This document shows positions 1-6,278 of a stretch of DNA of 9,692 nucleotides, in pieces. The notes under the pieces were generated by a model that saw only the letters and a program-made list of their open reading frames with translations, had not been told where the DNA came from and did not search any database. The DNA comes from Candidatus Woesearchaeota archaeon (GTDB taxonomy: Archaea; Nanobdellota; Nanobdellia; Woesearchaeales; GW2011-AR9): positions 1-9,692 of the forward strand of contig JACQNF010000002.1 of NCBI GenBank assembly GCA_016203215.1, given 5' to 3'. How positions within the stretch are numbered: the stretch's first letter is position 1; every line of letters begins with the position of its first letter. The translations under genes were made by a program, and so were the position numbers.

Positions 1-680
1 GAAAAAATAGGATTAAACCACGAAAGCTTTCCTGCCAGATACGGGCTTGCCTGAAGGATAATTGATTCAAAAAATTTGTAGAAATTATAATAATGATTAG
101 GATTAGTTAAATCTCTTCGAGGACGCCGATCGTTCAAAAACATCTCCAATAAGTCAGTATCATATTCCGTCAGCTGCCGCCGTTTCCGCAGCCACTGGCA
201 AAAAGAAAAAAGATTTCGTCCATCAGAACAGTGAGATAAAAAACCAATCTCTTTTTTGACACTCGTGCGGTCAGCAAGAGGCACGTCGCATCCACGTACG
301 AGGATTTCGAGCTCATCAACTTCTGGAATCAGCTCATGAAGGGTGGGCGAAGAATAACAATTCTGCGTGAGGAGTAATTCTTTTTGACGAACTTGATCTA
401 CTGAGGGATCATATCTCCATTCGGGAGTGAAACCTTCCAACAGGATCGTGTCTGGAAGCACCAAATGGGTTACTTCACTCTCGTTGAGAATCCTCTTGCC
501 AGCAAGATACTGACCGCCCTCGTATGCGGGATTACCCCCATAGTAGGGGCCTTCCTCCCCCATACGTAAAACACTATAGTTATGGACGAGTCCACAGATA
601 AACAGCTTGATTCCGTTTTCATGAGCAGAGAGAATCTGGTCCAGCACTCGCTGCCGCAAGGTAAGTTTATCTGATGACAT
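1..680 (-). CDS. Hypothetical protein of unknown function, partial (C-terminus beyond left edge)
   Basis: An uninterrupted minus-strand frame runs from ATG at 680 to the left edge, giving about 226 residues without a stop. I do not recognise the family. The visible protein begins MSSDKLTLRQRVLDQIL. It has a glycine- and tyrosine-rich patch around residues 40-54 (GEEGPYYGGNPAYEGG), then acidic and hydrophobic stretches, a basic WLRKRRQL patch, and a tyrosine/phenylalanine-rich part near the edge. No signal peptide or clear membrane segment is visible, so it is probably cytoplasmic. It lies 57 nt downstream of archease on the same strand and is probably cotranscribed, since no good TATA box is seen in the gap. 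The start is not certain: ATG 680 is the first in-frame ATG after an upstream in-frame TAA, but no strong ribosome binding site precedes it. A shorter overlapping frame starting at 694 lacks coding character and looks like a shadow. Confidence 0.6.
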   Translation of the reverse strand, partial: MSSDKLTLRQRVLDQILSAHENGIKLFICGLVHNYSVLRMGEEGPYYGGNPAYEGGQYLAGKRILNESEVTHLVLPDTILLEGFTPEWRYDPSVDQVRQKELLLTQNCYSSPTLHELIPEVDELEILVRGCDVPLADRTSVKKEIGFLSHCSDGRNLFSFCQWLRKRRQLTEYDTDLLEMFLNDRRPRRDLTNPNHYYNFYKFFESIILQASPYLAGKLSWFNPIF

Positions 681-737
681 CGGAAAAAAGACATCCCGCG
701 AGAAAAAATCCTCGTTCTGGTCTTACACGCAACTCGC

Positions 738-1169
738 TTAAATGTCTACGATTACGTTTGCCTGCCAGCCTTTATCAATTTTCTTTACTTCAAACTCGTG
801 CATCGTGATCGCTTTCACATCAACTTTGGGATCATGACGAGCAAGATCCAATTTCTCCCCTGATGCCACACATTGCAACACGAATTTACCATTTTTCTCT
901 ACGATAGAGATTTCAAATTTGCTGAACACCAATTGCCGATAATCCTTAAAAAAAAGCAATTCATCTAAAAAATCATAGAGAAGCGTTTCGAGGTTCTTAT
1001 CCTCACCAAGAATCTTAATGGTCTGTTTGGGAGCAACTTTTGCCACATCAACCATCGTTTCCTCAACAGCTAATGCACACTGTTCAAAGAGTTCAGGCAA
1101 TGTATCTGCCTTTGCCACAAAAAAGACATCTGCAGTATGGTCCAAAAATTTATGAAACGGTCGCTCCAT
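738..1169 (-). CDS. Archease (RtcB tRNA-splicing ligase cofactor)
   Basis: This 143-residue protein matches archease in length and motifs. The family speeds guanylylation and turnover of the RNA ligase RtcB, which joins tRNA halves after intron removal. Visible signatures are HTADV at residues 11-15 (Asp14 a likely metal ligand), a central segment with NLETLLYDFLDELLF, the D-x-K-A-x-T-x-H-E-F block at 117-126, and a C-terminal VDI that supplies the last conserved Asp. The open frame extends 31 codons upstream, but ATG 1169 is chosen because the family begins right before the PF-x-x-LDHTAD segment. The TATA element centred near 1198 also places the predicted transcript start within a few nucleotides of 1169. 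RtcB itself is not in this window. The function of the gene downstream is unknown, so the operon adds nothing to the assignment. Confidence 0.93.
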   Translation of the reverse strand: MERPFHKFLDHTADVFFVAKADTLPELFEQCALAVEETMVDVAKVAPKQTIKILGEDKNLETLLYDFLDELLFFKDYRQLVFSKFEISIVEKNGKFVLQCVASGEKLDLARHDPKVDVKAITMHEFEVKKIDKGWQANVIVDI

Positions 1170-1193
1170 AGGAAAATTGGAGACCAACGAAGA

Positions 1194-1205
1194 TTTTAAA
1201 TATTT
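1194..1205. promoter_or_regulatory. Shared, near-palindromic TATA element for divergent archease and PAP2 genes
   Basis: The sequence TTTTAAATATTT reads as an archaeal TATA box on both strands. Its centre (about 1198.5) is about 26 bp from the in-frame GTG at 1224 and 32 bp from ATG 1230 on the plus strand, and about 29 bp from the archease ATG at 1169 on the minus strand. Both spacings fit very short or absent leaders. The assignment rests on composition and spacing only. Confidence 0.5.
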
Positions 1206-1229
1206 CGTTCTGCGAGTAGAGGTGTGAAC

Positions 1230-1907
1230 ATGAATACGCCTCAAAAGACAAATCTGCCTCAAAAGACAATCTTGTTGATTTTTTCTCTCTTTTGTACTGC
1301 GGCGTTTCTCGTGCTCCTCACCGCAGTCCTCTTCAATAACCCGCCAAACAACAACAATCTCGTTGCACTAGATCTGGAAATAGACTTGTTCCTGCGCGAA
1401 CGGCAAACACCCTCTCTCCTCTTCATCGCAACAGTGGTTTCTTTTTTTGCCTCGACGATCTTTATGGGATTTGTCTCTGCCATCATCCTTCTCTTCCGCT
1501 GGGGAAAGAAAGAAGCAAAAACATACAGCATAACCGTCCTCGCGGGAACGGGAATTGGGATAGTTATCAAACAATTGGTTCAACGAACACGGCCTGAAAA
1601 TATCATCGAATTAGATTATAGTTTTCCAAGCCTGCACGCCTTAGCCGCAACACTTTTCATGGGGTGGCTCTCGCTGATTCTCTGGAAGAAAAAACGAAAG
1701 GTGGCTGCGCTGTTGCTTCTTTGCGTACCGCTCGCAATTGGAGCAAGCAGGATTGTGTTAGGAGTTCACTGGTTCAGCGATGTCCTTGGCGGGTTTTTAC
1801 TGGGGGGAGCGTTCATCTCCTTTCTGCACGCATATGACTATTTCCTCGGGAAACGCAAGACTACGACATCGTTATCGATCGAGAAATCAAGCAAGCGATC
1901 CCTTTGA
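1230..1907 (+). CDS. PAP2-family membrane phosphatase (PgpB/undecaprenyl- or lipid-diphosphatase-like)
   Basis: This 225-residue integral membrane protein has the three PAP2 phosphatase motifs: K-x6-RP at residues 114-122 (KQLVQRTRP), PSLH at 133-136, and SR-x5-H-x3-D at 173-184 (SRIVLGVHWFSD). Family members remove phosphate from lipid phosphates or polyprenyl diphosphates at the membrane surface. The substrate here cannot be read from sequence; recycling of polyprenyl diphosphate or phospholipid phosphate are both possible. Hydrophobic segments near residues 12-34, 63-90, 101-112, 138-150, 157-172 and 185-200 fit the usual six-helix layout. The second motif has Leu where PSGH has Gly, but the catalytic His is kept. 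ATG 1230 follows GAGGTG with 5-nt spacing. GTG 1224, two codons upstream, is an alternative that would suit a leaderless mRNA. The last 70 nt overlap the 3' end of the opposing MutY gene. Confidence 0.9.
   Translation: MNTPQKTNLPQKTILLIFSLFCTAAFLVLLTAVLFNNPPNNNNLVALDLEIDLFLRERQTPSLLFIATVVSFFASTIFMGFVSAIILLFRWGKKEAKTYSITVLAGTGIGIVIKQLVQRTRPENIIELDYSFPSLHALAATLFMGWLSLILWKKKRKVAALLLLCVPLAIGASRIVLGVHWFSDVLGGFLLGGAFISFLHAYDYFLGKRKTTTSLSIEKSSKRSL
1238..1269 (+). repeat. Short tandem repeat in the PAP2 N-terminus
   Basis: The 14-nt word GCCTCAAAAGACAA occurs at 1238-1251 and again at 1256-1269, a period of 18 nt. It encodes two copies of PQKT six residues apart, just before the first membrane helix. 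It looks like a small in-frame duplication in the cytoplasmic tail. Confidence 0.7.
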
Positions 1908-2827
1908 AGAGATTTACAGAGTGAAACAAGCCAAGACATTTCTTCTGTCGCAAAATCTAATTTAATTTTCTTCCCAAATTCAACAAGAGCATGCACTTGA
2001 TTCTCATTCTTTCGGGCAAATTCGACGATTCTGCCCCGAAAGATCCGATTGGGGATAAACTTCCCGTTCTCTCGAATACCGCTCTCCTCTTTCTTCTCCA
2101 TCACAGCGAGCACTTTTTTCCCTTCTCGAAGATAAAGCGATGCAAAAGAACAGCTTTGTTGAAGCGGACAAGAACTACAATGAGGAGCATCACGCGTACA
2201 GATAAGGGAGCCAAAATCCATCAGCGCGCCGTGGAAATTAGCACTTCGGCCAAGAGGGATGTGTTCGCGCACGAGGGAAAAAAGAGAGTTTTCCTCTTTC
2301 TTTCCAAATGGTTTACCTTGGTCCTTTCCCCAGAAATACCGTGAGAAGACTCGTCGAACATTGACGTCGACCGCTGGTTCGGGAAGATTGAATACAAAGC
2401 TCGCAATCGCGCCCGCAAGATATGGGCCGACGCCCGGCAGAGACAAGAGAAGATCTCGTGCAGAAGGGACGACCCCGTGATGCTCTGTACAGATCGCTTG
2501 CGCAAAATGATGAAGCAAGAGCGCTCTTCGATTATACCCCAGACCACTCCACGCACGAATGACCTCGACCGGCGAAGATACTGCCAGATCTTGGATCGTG
2601 GGAAACTGCTCTAAGAATTGCAAATATTTCTCGGTCACACGGGAAACTTGTGTTTGCTGCAACATAAATTCGGAAACGGCAATCGCGTACGGATCAGTTG
2701 TTCTTCGCCACGGGAGATCTCGTTGATGAGCTGAGAACCAGACCAATAATTGTTCAGAAAAGGACCGATGCGATAAAAGCAGTCCACCACTCACTGACTC
2801 CTCAAGACGATGTTTTCCTTCCGACAA
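1838..2827 (-). CDS. mutY: A/G-specific adenine DNA glycosylase MutY
   Basis: MutY removes adenine mispaired with 8-oxoguanine (or G) in base excision repair. This 329-residue protein shows SEFMLQQTQV at residues 52-61 with catalytic Glu53, the helix-hairpin-helix LPGVGPYLAGA at 130-140, catalytic Asp154 in VDVNVRRV, and a 4Fe-4S cysteine set C210-x6-C217-x2-C220-x5-C226. The C-terminal part after about residue 250 (IPNRIFRGRIVEF) is only about 75-80 residues, shorter than the Nudix-like 8-oxoG recognition domain of bacterial MutY. The start is ambiguous. TTG 2827 is preceded by GGTGAGG and overlaps the upstream RNase D gene by 26 nt. GTG 2794 lies 8 nt past the RNase D stop and has GAGGAG in front. 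Both starts leave the catalytic core intact. It is the second gene of an RNase D-MutY operon, and its 3' end overlaps PAP2 on the opposite strand. Confidence 0.93.
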   Translation of the reverse strand: MSEGKHRLEESVSGGLLLSHRSFSEQLLVWFSAHQRDLPWRRTTDPYAIAVSEFMLQQTQVSRVTEKYLQFLEQFPTIQDLAVSSPVEVIRAWSGLGYNRRALLLHHFAQAICTEHHGVVPSARDLLLSLPGVGPYLAGAIASFVFNLPEPAVDVNVRRVFSRYFWGKDQGKPFGKKEENSLFSLVREHIPLGRSANFHGALMDFGSLICTRDAPHCSSCPLQQSCSFASLYLREGKKVLAVMEKKEESGIRENGKFIPNRIFRGRIVEFARKNENQVHALVEFGKKIKLDFATEEMSWLVSLCKSLQRDRLLDFSIDNDVVVLRFPRK

Positions 2828-3890
2828 TCTTCCTCACCAAGTCGTATTGCAACACGATCTCTCTCTGCCAAGGACGAAAGCCGTCAAGACTCTTCGTTTC
2901 GACAAACTGCCATATTTGATCGTTGTTCATGACGAGATGTCCTGGAATACCCGCCGCCAGAGAGATTGACTTACGAAGAGCCGCCAAATCTTCAGTCCAC
3001 ACAAATTCTTCAGGAGTAAGCCGCTTCTTCTCTTCTGAAATATATTCTTCTCTACCAGCATCATCAACTTTCTGTTGAATCACCTGCGCCTCACGGCGGA
3101 CAAGGGGGTGTACGCCGTGCACCAATCGCCAATCTCGGGGAGGATTTTTTGCAAATTCAAGAAGCAGCTTATTACTCATGATAAAAAAAACAGGCTTGTC
3201 TGCTTTCATCGCCAGACGCTGACGCTCGTCGAACAAAACATGTAATCGCGCCCGTTCTCCGGGAGGACACCGCTTTGCTCCGGGTAAGTCGAGATACTGC
3301 TGTTCCTCGTAGCGAAATTCCTGCATCTCCTGATGTTCCCGCTCTTCACGCATCCAGCGTTCTCTCTGTTTTTGGCGGAATTCGCGCTCGAAAGCATCTT
3401 TCAGCGGAAGTAAATGCGCAGTGTCCCCTGCAGCGTATTCCAACATCCCTAACGAGAGGGGACGTTTCGTCCAATCAACACGCTGGTATTTTCGTTCTTT
3501 CTGGACTTGAAAATATTCCTCCAAAAGGGCGCCAAGACCTACTTTTTCTTTTCCAAGAAGCATCGCGGCTAACTGGGTATCAAAGAGATTCTTTGGCCGG
3601 CACTGAAACTGATGGTGAAGAATCCGCAGGTCAAAACTGACATCGTGAAGAACTTTTAAGACATTTTTATTCTCTAAGACGTGTATCAACGGATCGATGG
3701 TCTTAAACGCCAGCACATCGATGATCCAATTTTGAGTTCGTGTTGAAACCTGAAGCAGCGTGATATATGTCCCGTAATGATGAAGATTATTTTCACATTC
3801 GAGATCAAAGGCGATTTCCGGTTCTTTCTCCCAGAGCTCGACAGCTTCCATGAGTTTATCGGGGGTTTGGATTAAACTAAACTGTACCAT
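2802..3890 (-). CDS. rnd: Ribonuclease D-like 3'-5' exonuclease (DEDDy) with two HRDC domains
   Basis: RNase D trims the 3' ends of tRNA precursors and other small RNAs. All DEDDy catalytic residues are visible (numbered from ATG 3890): Asp29 and Glu31 in FDLE, Asp87 in LHDVSFDL, then FDTQLAAMLLG, and Tyr152/Asp156 in YAAGD. An HRDC domain follows at about 215-252 (LHVLFDERQRLA to LLEFAKNPP), and a second, less obvious one at about 300-352 (EDLAALRKSISLAAG onward). At 362 residues the length and architecture match bacterial RNase D; the family is better known from bacteria and eukaryotes than from archaea. The frame also has ATG at 3902, four codons upstream, but a TATA box at 3915-3922 is centred only 16 bp from it and 28 bp from ATG 3890, so 3890 is preferred. 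MutY follows with overlapping or nearly abutting ends. Confidence 0.92.
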   Translation of the reverse strand: MVQFSLIQTPDKLMEAVELWEKEPEIAFDLECENNLHHYGTYITLLQVSTRTQNWIIDVLAFKTIDPLIHVLENKNVLKVLHDVSFDLRILHHQFQCRPKNLFDTQLAAMLLGKEKVGLGALLEEYFQVQKERKYQRVDWTKRPLSLGMLEYAAGDTAHLLPLKDAFEREFRQKQRERWMREEREHQEMQEFRYEEQQYLDLPGAKRCPPGERARLHVLFDERQRLAMKADKPVFFIMSNKLLLEFAKNPPRDWRLVHGVHPLVRREAQVIQQKVDDAGREEYISEEKKRLTPEEFVWTEDLAALRKSISLAAGIPGHLVMNNDQIWQFVETKSLDGFRPWQREIVLQYDLVRKIVGRKTSS

Positions 3891-3914
3891 AGGGGTAATC
3901 ATCAGAGAAAGAAT

Positions 3915-3922
3915 AATATAAA
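3915..3922 (-). promoter_or_regulatory. TATA box of the RNase D-MutY operon
   Basis: On the minus strand this reads TTTATATT, preceded by purine-rich ACAAAGA as expected for a TFB-recognition element. Its centre is 28 bp from ATG 3890, which predicts a leader of only a few nucleotides and helps decide between the two ATGs of RNase D. Confidence 0.5.
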
Positions 3923-3988
3923 TCTTTGTAAAAGGAGTACGTATTTAGCTCGCCGTTACGGCAGGCAAGACCAAACATTACCCAAAAG

Positions 3989-3996
3989 TTTATAGT
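3989..3996 (+). promoter_or_regulatory. TATA box of the DUF1697 gene
   Basis: TTTATAGT, preceded by AAAAG, is centred 26-27 bp upstream of ATG 4019. The predicted transcript starts at or within a nucleotide or two of the start codon, and no Shine-Dalgarno site is present, so the mRNA is probably leaderless. Confidence 0.5.
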
Positions 3997-4018
3997 TCCA
4001 AACAGACTTCTTAGATCA

Positions 4019-4588
4019 ATGCATACCTATATCTCCTTTCTCCGAGGGATCAATGTCGCCGGACAGAAAATAATCAAGATGAGCGATCTCACAGAACTCT
4101 ATCTCTCCCTCGGATTCAAGAATGTGCAAACTGTTCTTCAAAGTGGTAACGTCATTTTTCAGAGTACGCAAGATAACGTTTTGCTCTTGTCAGAAAAGAT
4201 TGAACGGGCGATCAAGAAAAAATATGGCTTTACCACTACGACCATCATCCGCACCGTCCCTGAATTGAAAGACACTATCGATGCTAACCCGTTTGTGACA
4301 GAACACCATGAAGATGTCACCAAGCTTCACGTCGCATTTCTCTCTGCCGAGCCGTCTGCCTCGGCGCTCACAGAATTGGCTCTGGCAAAGAAAGACGAGA
4401 AAGACGAACACTTTTTCATCGGGAAAAAAGTGCTCTACCTCTTTCTCCCAACGGGATCGGGAAAGGCAATACTCTCAAACGCCTTTCTCGAGAAGAAATT
4501 GAAGATAAAATCTACCCTCCGAAAATGGAATTCAGTATTAAAGATCACAGAAGCCGCCGAGGCGGTTGCTCTCAAAGGGTTAAAGTAG
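4019..4588 (+). CDS. DUF1697 family protein
   Basis: This 189-residue protein has the hallmark DUF1697 N-terminus: FLRGINVAGQKIIKM at about residues 7-21, then LYLSLGFKNVQTVLQSGNVIF. A middle HVAFLSAEP block and a C-terminal RKWNSVLKI segment complete the family pattern. It is a small soluble protein with no signal peptide or membrane helix. Its biochemical role is not established, so no function is assigned. DUF1697 is widespread in bacteria and sparse in archaea, so transfer from bacteria is plausible; this is inference. It is a single-gene unit with its own TATA box, and it converges on the methyltransferase gene with a 63-nt gap. Confidence 0.9.
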   Translation: MHTYISFLRGINVAGQKIIKMSDLTELYLSLGFKNVQTVLQSGNVIFQSTQDNVLLLSEKIERAIKKKYGFTTTTIIRTVPELKDTIDANPFVTEHHEDVTKLHVAFLSAEPSASALTELALAKKDEKDEHFFIGKKVLYLFLPTGSGKAILSNAFLEKKLKIKSTLRKWNSVLKITEAAEAVALKGLK

Positions 4589-4593
4589 ATGCG

Positions 4594-4607
4594 CCAATTG
4601 AGATTGG
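4594..4607. other. Small inverted repeat between convergent genes
   Basis: CCAAT and ATTGG arms separated by a 4-nt loop form a 5-bp stem immediately after the DUF1697 stop. It might act as a weak 3'-end structure, but there is no adjacent T-run and the stem is short, so it may be chance. Confidence 0.2.
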
Positions 4608-4651
4608 AATTCGTGATCGCGTAGCTCAATGAAGTCATTCAACATTACCAA

Positions 4652-5539
4652 TTACCGGGGCTCTTTCTCAATCACATAAAACAACTCGCCGGGCAGGTCG
4701 ATAATCGTATACTTCCACCCTCGCCGCCGGCAGAGCCATTCCATCCACGGCCGACGAGGGGAAGTCATTTCTTTCCCAGACATTGTTTTCGTCGCAAAGC
4801 TTACCACAAGGAAACGACACGGTAAACACTCTAAGACCTTCTCCGTCCTTGTATGCCCTTTTCCTCGATCCAAGACATCGGTCAGCTTGAAGAGGAAGCA
4901 CACGTTAGCTGACGGCAGTTTCTGAAGCTCCTCTAATGAAAGAACATCGAGCACTGCTGCCTCCCCTTGGAAATAACGGTTTCGACGATGGAGAATCGTA
5001 AAGAAATCATGCAGCAGAGCAACCTCTTCCATGCTCAGATCAAAAGCGGCATATCTCAGCTTTCGCAACCCCATTAAAGGGATAGAAAAAGGATTCAGCC
5101 CGCATCCGAGATCGATGATACTTGCCGGCGTGCCCGTAACTTGCCAGAGGCGACGATACATCTTCTCATAGGAGGGCAACCGTTCTTTTGTGGAGGAATG
5201 CGTGGAAAGGAGCAAGTCTAATACTTTCCGCTTCTCTGCGGCAGTCTTTGCTCGCGCAAACATCTTGAGAAACTCAGCTTGGTCGTTGCTTCGCTGCTCA
5301 ATCCTAAAGAGACCATATAATTTCCGAAGGTTTGCCCTCATCTCTTTGACGATCTTTTTATACTTTTGAGAACGAGGGTTATCCAAATACTCTGCCCGCG
5401 CGGGGAATCGTTCAAAATACGTTTGAAGCTGACGATAGACAAAGTCGTCACTGATCTGGCGAAGCTCTTTCTTCTGTTTAATAAGTACAATCAATTCTTG
5501 AATTGCAGAATCATCAATCACCATCGCACCGACACGCAT
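4652..5539 (-). CDS. ArmA/Rmt-like 16S rRNA (guanine-N7) methyltransferase family protein
   Basis: The family (FmrO/ArmA/RmtB type) uses S-adenosylmethionine to methylate N7 of G1405 in the ribosomal A site, which blocks 4,6-disubstituted deoxystreptamine aminoglycosides. The 295-residue protein has the diagnostic features in order: a helical N-terminal domain (about 10-110) for rRNA contact, HSSTKERL at 114-121, the SAM-binding motif IIDLGCGLNPF at 141-151, an acidic strand end FDLS at 166-169, LFKLTDVLD at 216-224, and VVSFATKTMSGKEM at 245-258, the counterpart of the VVSFP-x-KSL-x-G block in RmtB. The fold and family are clear. That it targets the equivalent archaeal residue, or confers resistance, is inference. 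ATG 5539 lies about 25 bp from a TATA box; a second ATG (5524) has its own TATA-like element. The gene stands alone, divergent from signal peptidase. Confidence 0.85.
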   Translation of the reverse strand: MRVGAMVIDDSAIQELIVLIKQKKELRQISDDFVYRQLQTYFERFPARAEYLDNPRSQKYKKIVKEMRANLRKLYGLFRIEQRSNDQAEFLKMFARAKTAAEKRKVLDLLLSTHSSTKERLPSYEKMYRRLWQVTGTPASIIDLGCGLNPFSIPLMGLRKLRYAAFDLSMEEVALLHDFFTILHRRNRYFQGEAAVLDVLSLEELQKLPSANVCFLFKLTDVLDRGKGHTRTEKVLECLPCRFLVVSFATKTMSGKEMTSPRRPWMEWLCRRRGWKYTIIDLPGELFYVIEKEPR

Positions 5540-5543
5540 ACAT

Positions 5544-5551
5544 GTTTTAAA
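5544..5551 (-). promoter_or_regulatory. Possible second TATA-like element for the methyltransferase
   Basis: On the minus strand this reads TTTAAAAC, centred about 24 bp from the in-frame ATG at 5524. It could direct a leaderless transcript whose product lacks the first five residues. It is weaker than the element at 5560-5567. Confidence 0.25.
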
Positions 5552-5559
5552 GAGTACAG

Positions 5560-5567
5560 ACTATAAA
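5560..5567 (-). promoter_or_regulatory. TATA box of the methyltransferase gene
   Basis: On the minus strand this reads TTTATAGT, identical to the DUF1697 TATA 8-mer. Its centre is about 25 bp from ATG 5539, consistent with leaderless transcription. Confidence 0.5.
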
Positions 5568-5571
5568 AAAC

Positions 5572-5579
5572 TTTTTAAA
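5572..5579 (+). promoter_or_regulatory. TATA box of the signal peptidase gene
   Basis: TTTTTAAA is centred 25-26 bp upstream of the GTG at 5601. It lies next to the opposite-strand TATA box of the methyltransferase, so the two divergent promoters sit nearly back to back. No Shine-Dalgarno site precedes the GTG, supporting a leaderless start. Confidence 0.5.
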
Positions 5580-5600
5580 CGATGGAAGAATAAACAATCC

Positions 5601-6254
5601 GTGGCAGAAAAATTCAGAAAGATCGTGAAGAAAGGATGGAATTATTTCTGGCGCGAAGATTCTCTTGGCAGTTGGCTCTTGAATATTCTCGTTGCGTTCT
5701 TGCTCATTCGCTACGTGGTCTATCCTGTTCTCGGGGTTGTTCTAGGGACCCATTTTCCCATCGTCGCCGTCGTCAGCGAGAGCATGGAACATAGTACATT
5801 CAATGGGATTCTCTGCGGAAAAAGCCCTCAAGAGTATAGAGAATCATTTGATAATTATTGGGATACCTGTGGGAACTGGTATGTCCAGCACGGGATTTCC
5901 AAAGAGGAATTTCAACAATTTCCGCTCCGTGATGGATTCAACAAAGGCGACGTGATCATCCTTTGGCGGGCGAATGGAAATAACATCCACGTCGGGGATG
6001 TACTTGTCTTTCAAGCATCCAAGCCGCAGCCGATCATCCACCGGGTTGTTTCAGTGAAGACAGAAGGAGGAAAAACGGTCTATCAGACAAAAGGTGACCA
6101 TAACGCCGACAGCATTGAGCCCGTTCTTGGAGAACATCAAATTGACCAAAGCCGTATCGAAGGAAAAGGCGTGATCCGAATTCCCTACCTCGGATGGCTT
6201 AAAATCCTGTTTGTAGAAGCAGTTCGGCCGTTGGGGATCAATATTCAACGGTGA
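5601..6254 (+). CDS. Signal peptidase I, archaeal/ER type (S26B)
   Basis: This membrane-anchored protease cleaves signal peptides from exported proteins on the outer face of the membrane. The 217-residue protein has a cytoplasmic basic N-terminus, one membrane helix at about 24-49, then the nucleophile in SESM (Ser61). It has His147 in IIHRVV, the position occupied by Lys in bacterial enzymes, and Asp166 in the GDHNAD block, with Asp170 as a possible second acidic residue. This Ser-His-Asp pattern marks the archaeal/ER form. Between SESMEH and the next conserved GDV strand lies a roughly 50-residue insertion with Cys72 and Cys90, which could pair outside the cell. No second transmembrane helix is evident at the C-terminus. 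The GTG start is set by promoter spacing. The gene is single and converges on the zincin-like gene 24 nt away. Confidence 0.93.
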   Translation: MAEKFRKIVKKGWNYFWREDSLGSWLLNILVAFLLIRYVVYPVLGVVLGTHFPIVAVVSESMEHSTFNGILCGKSPQEYRESFDNYWDTCGNWYVQHGISKEEFQQFPLRDGFNKGDVIILWRANGNNIHVGDVLVFQASKPQPIIHRVVSVKTEGGKTVYQTKGDHNADSIEPVLGEHQIDQSRIEGKGVIRIPYLGWLKILFVEAVRPLGINIQR

Positions 6255-6278
6255 CTTTGGGGAAGATGATGTGGAAGA

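Noticed and set aside
700..725. CGAG...CTCG with a T-run after archease on the minus strand as a terminator
   Set aside because: The stem is 4 bp with the T-run in its loop, and the next gene follows closely, so readthrough seems more likely.
1259..1583. Two minus-strand frames opposite PAP2
   Set aside because: They are rich in Arg/Lys and lack promoter, ribosome binding site or homology; they mirror the real PAP2 gene.
1991..2556. Frames of 73-117 codons overlapping MutY on both strands
   Set aside because: They lie wholly inside a gene with all catalytic motifs present, and have shadow-like composition.
3950..3965. GCCGTTACGGC palindrome in the RNase D/DUF1697 intergenic region
   Set aside because: The stem is only 5 bp, it occurs once in the window, and it has no fixed relation to either promoter; too weak to call an operator.
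4612..4640. tRNA-like string GCGTAGCTCAATG resembling the start of a tRNA D-arm
   Set aside because: No pairing D-stem, anticodon arm, T-arm or matching acceptor 3' strand follows, so it is more likely chance than a tRNA gene or remnant.
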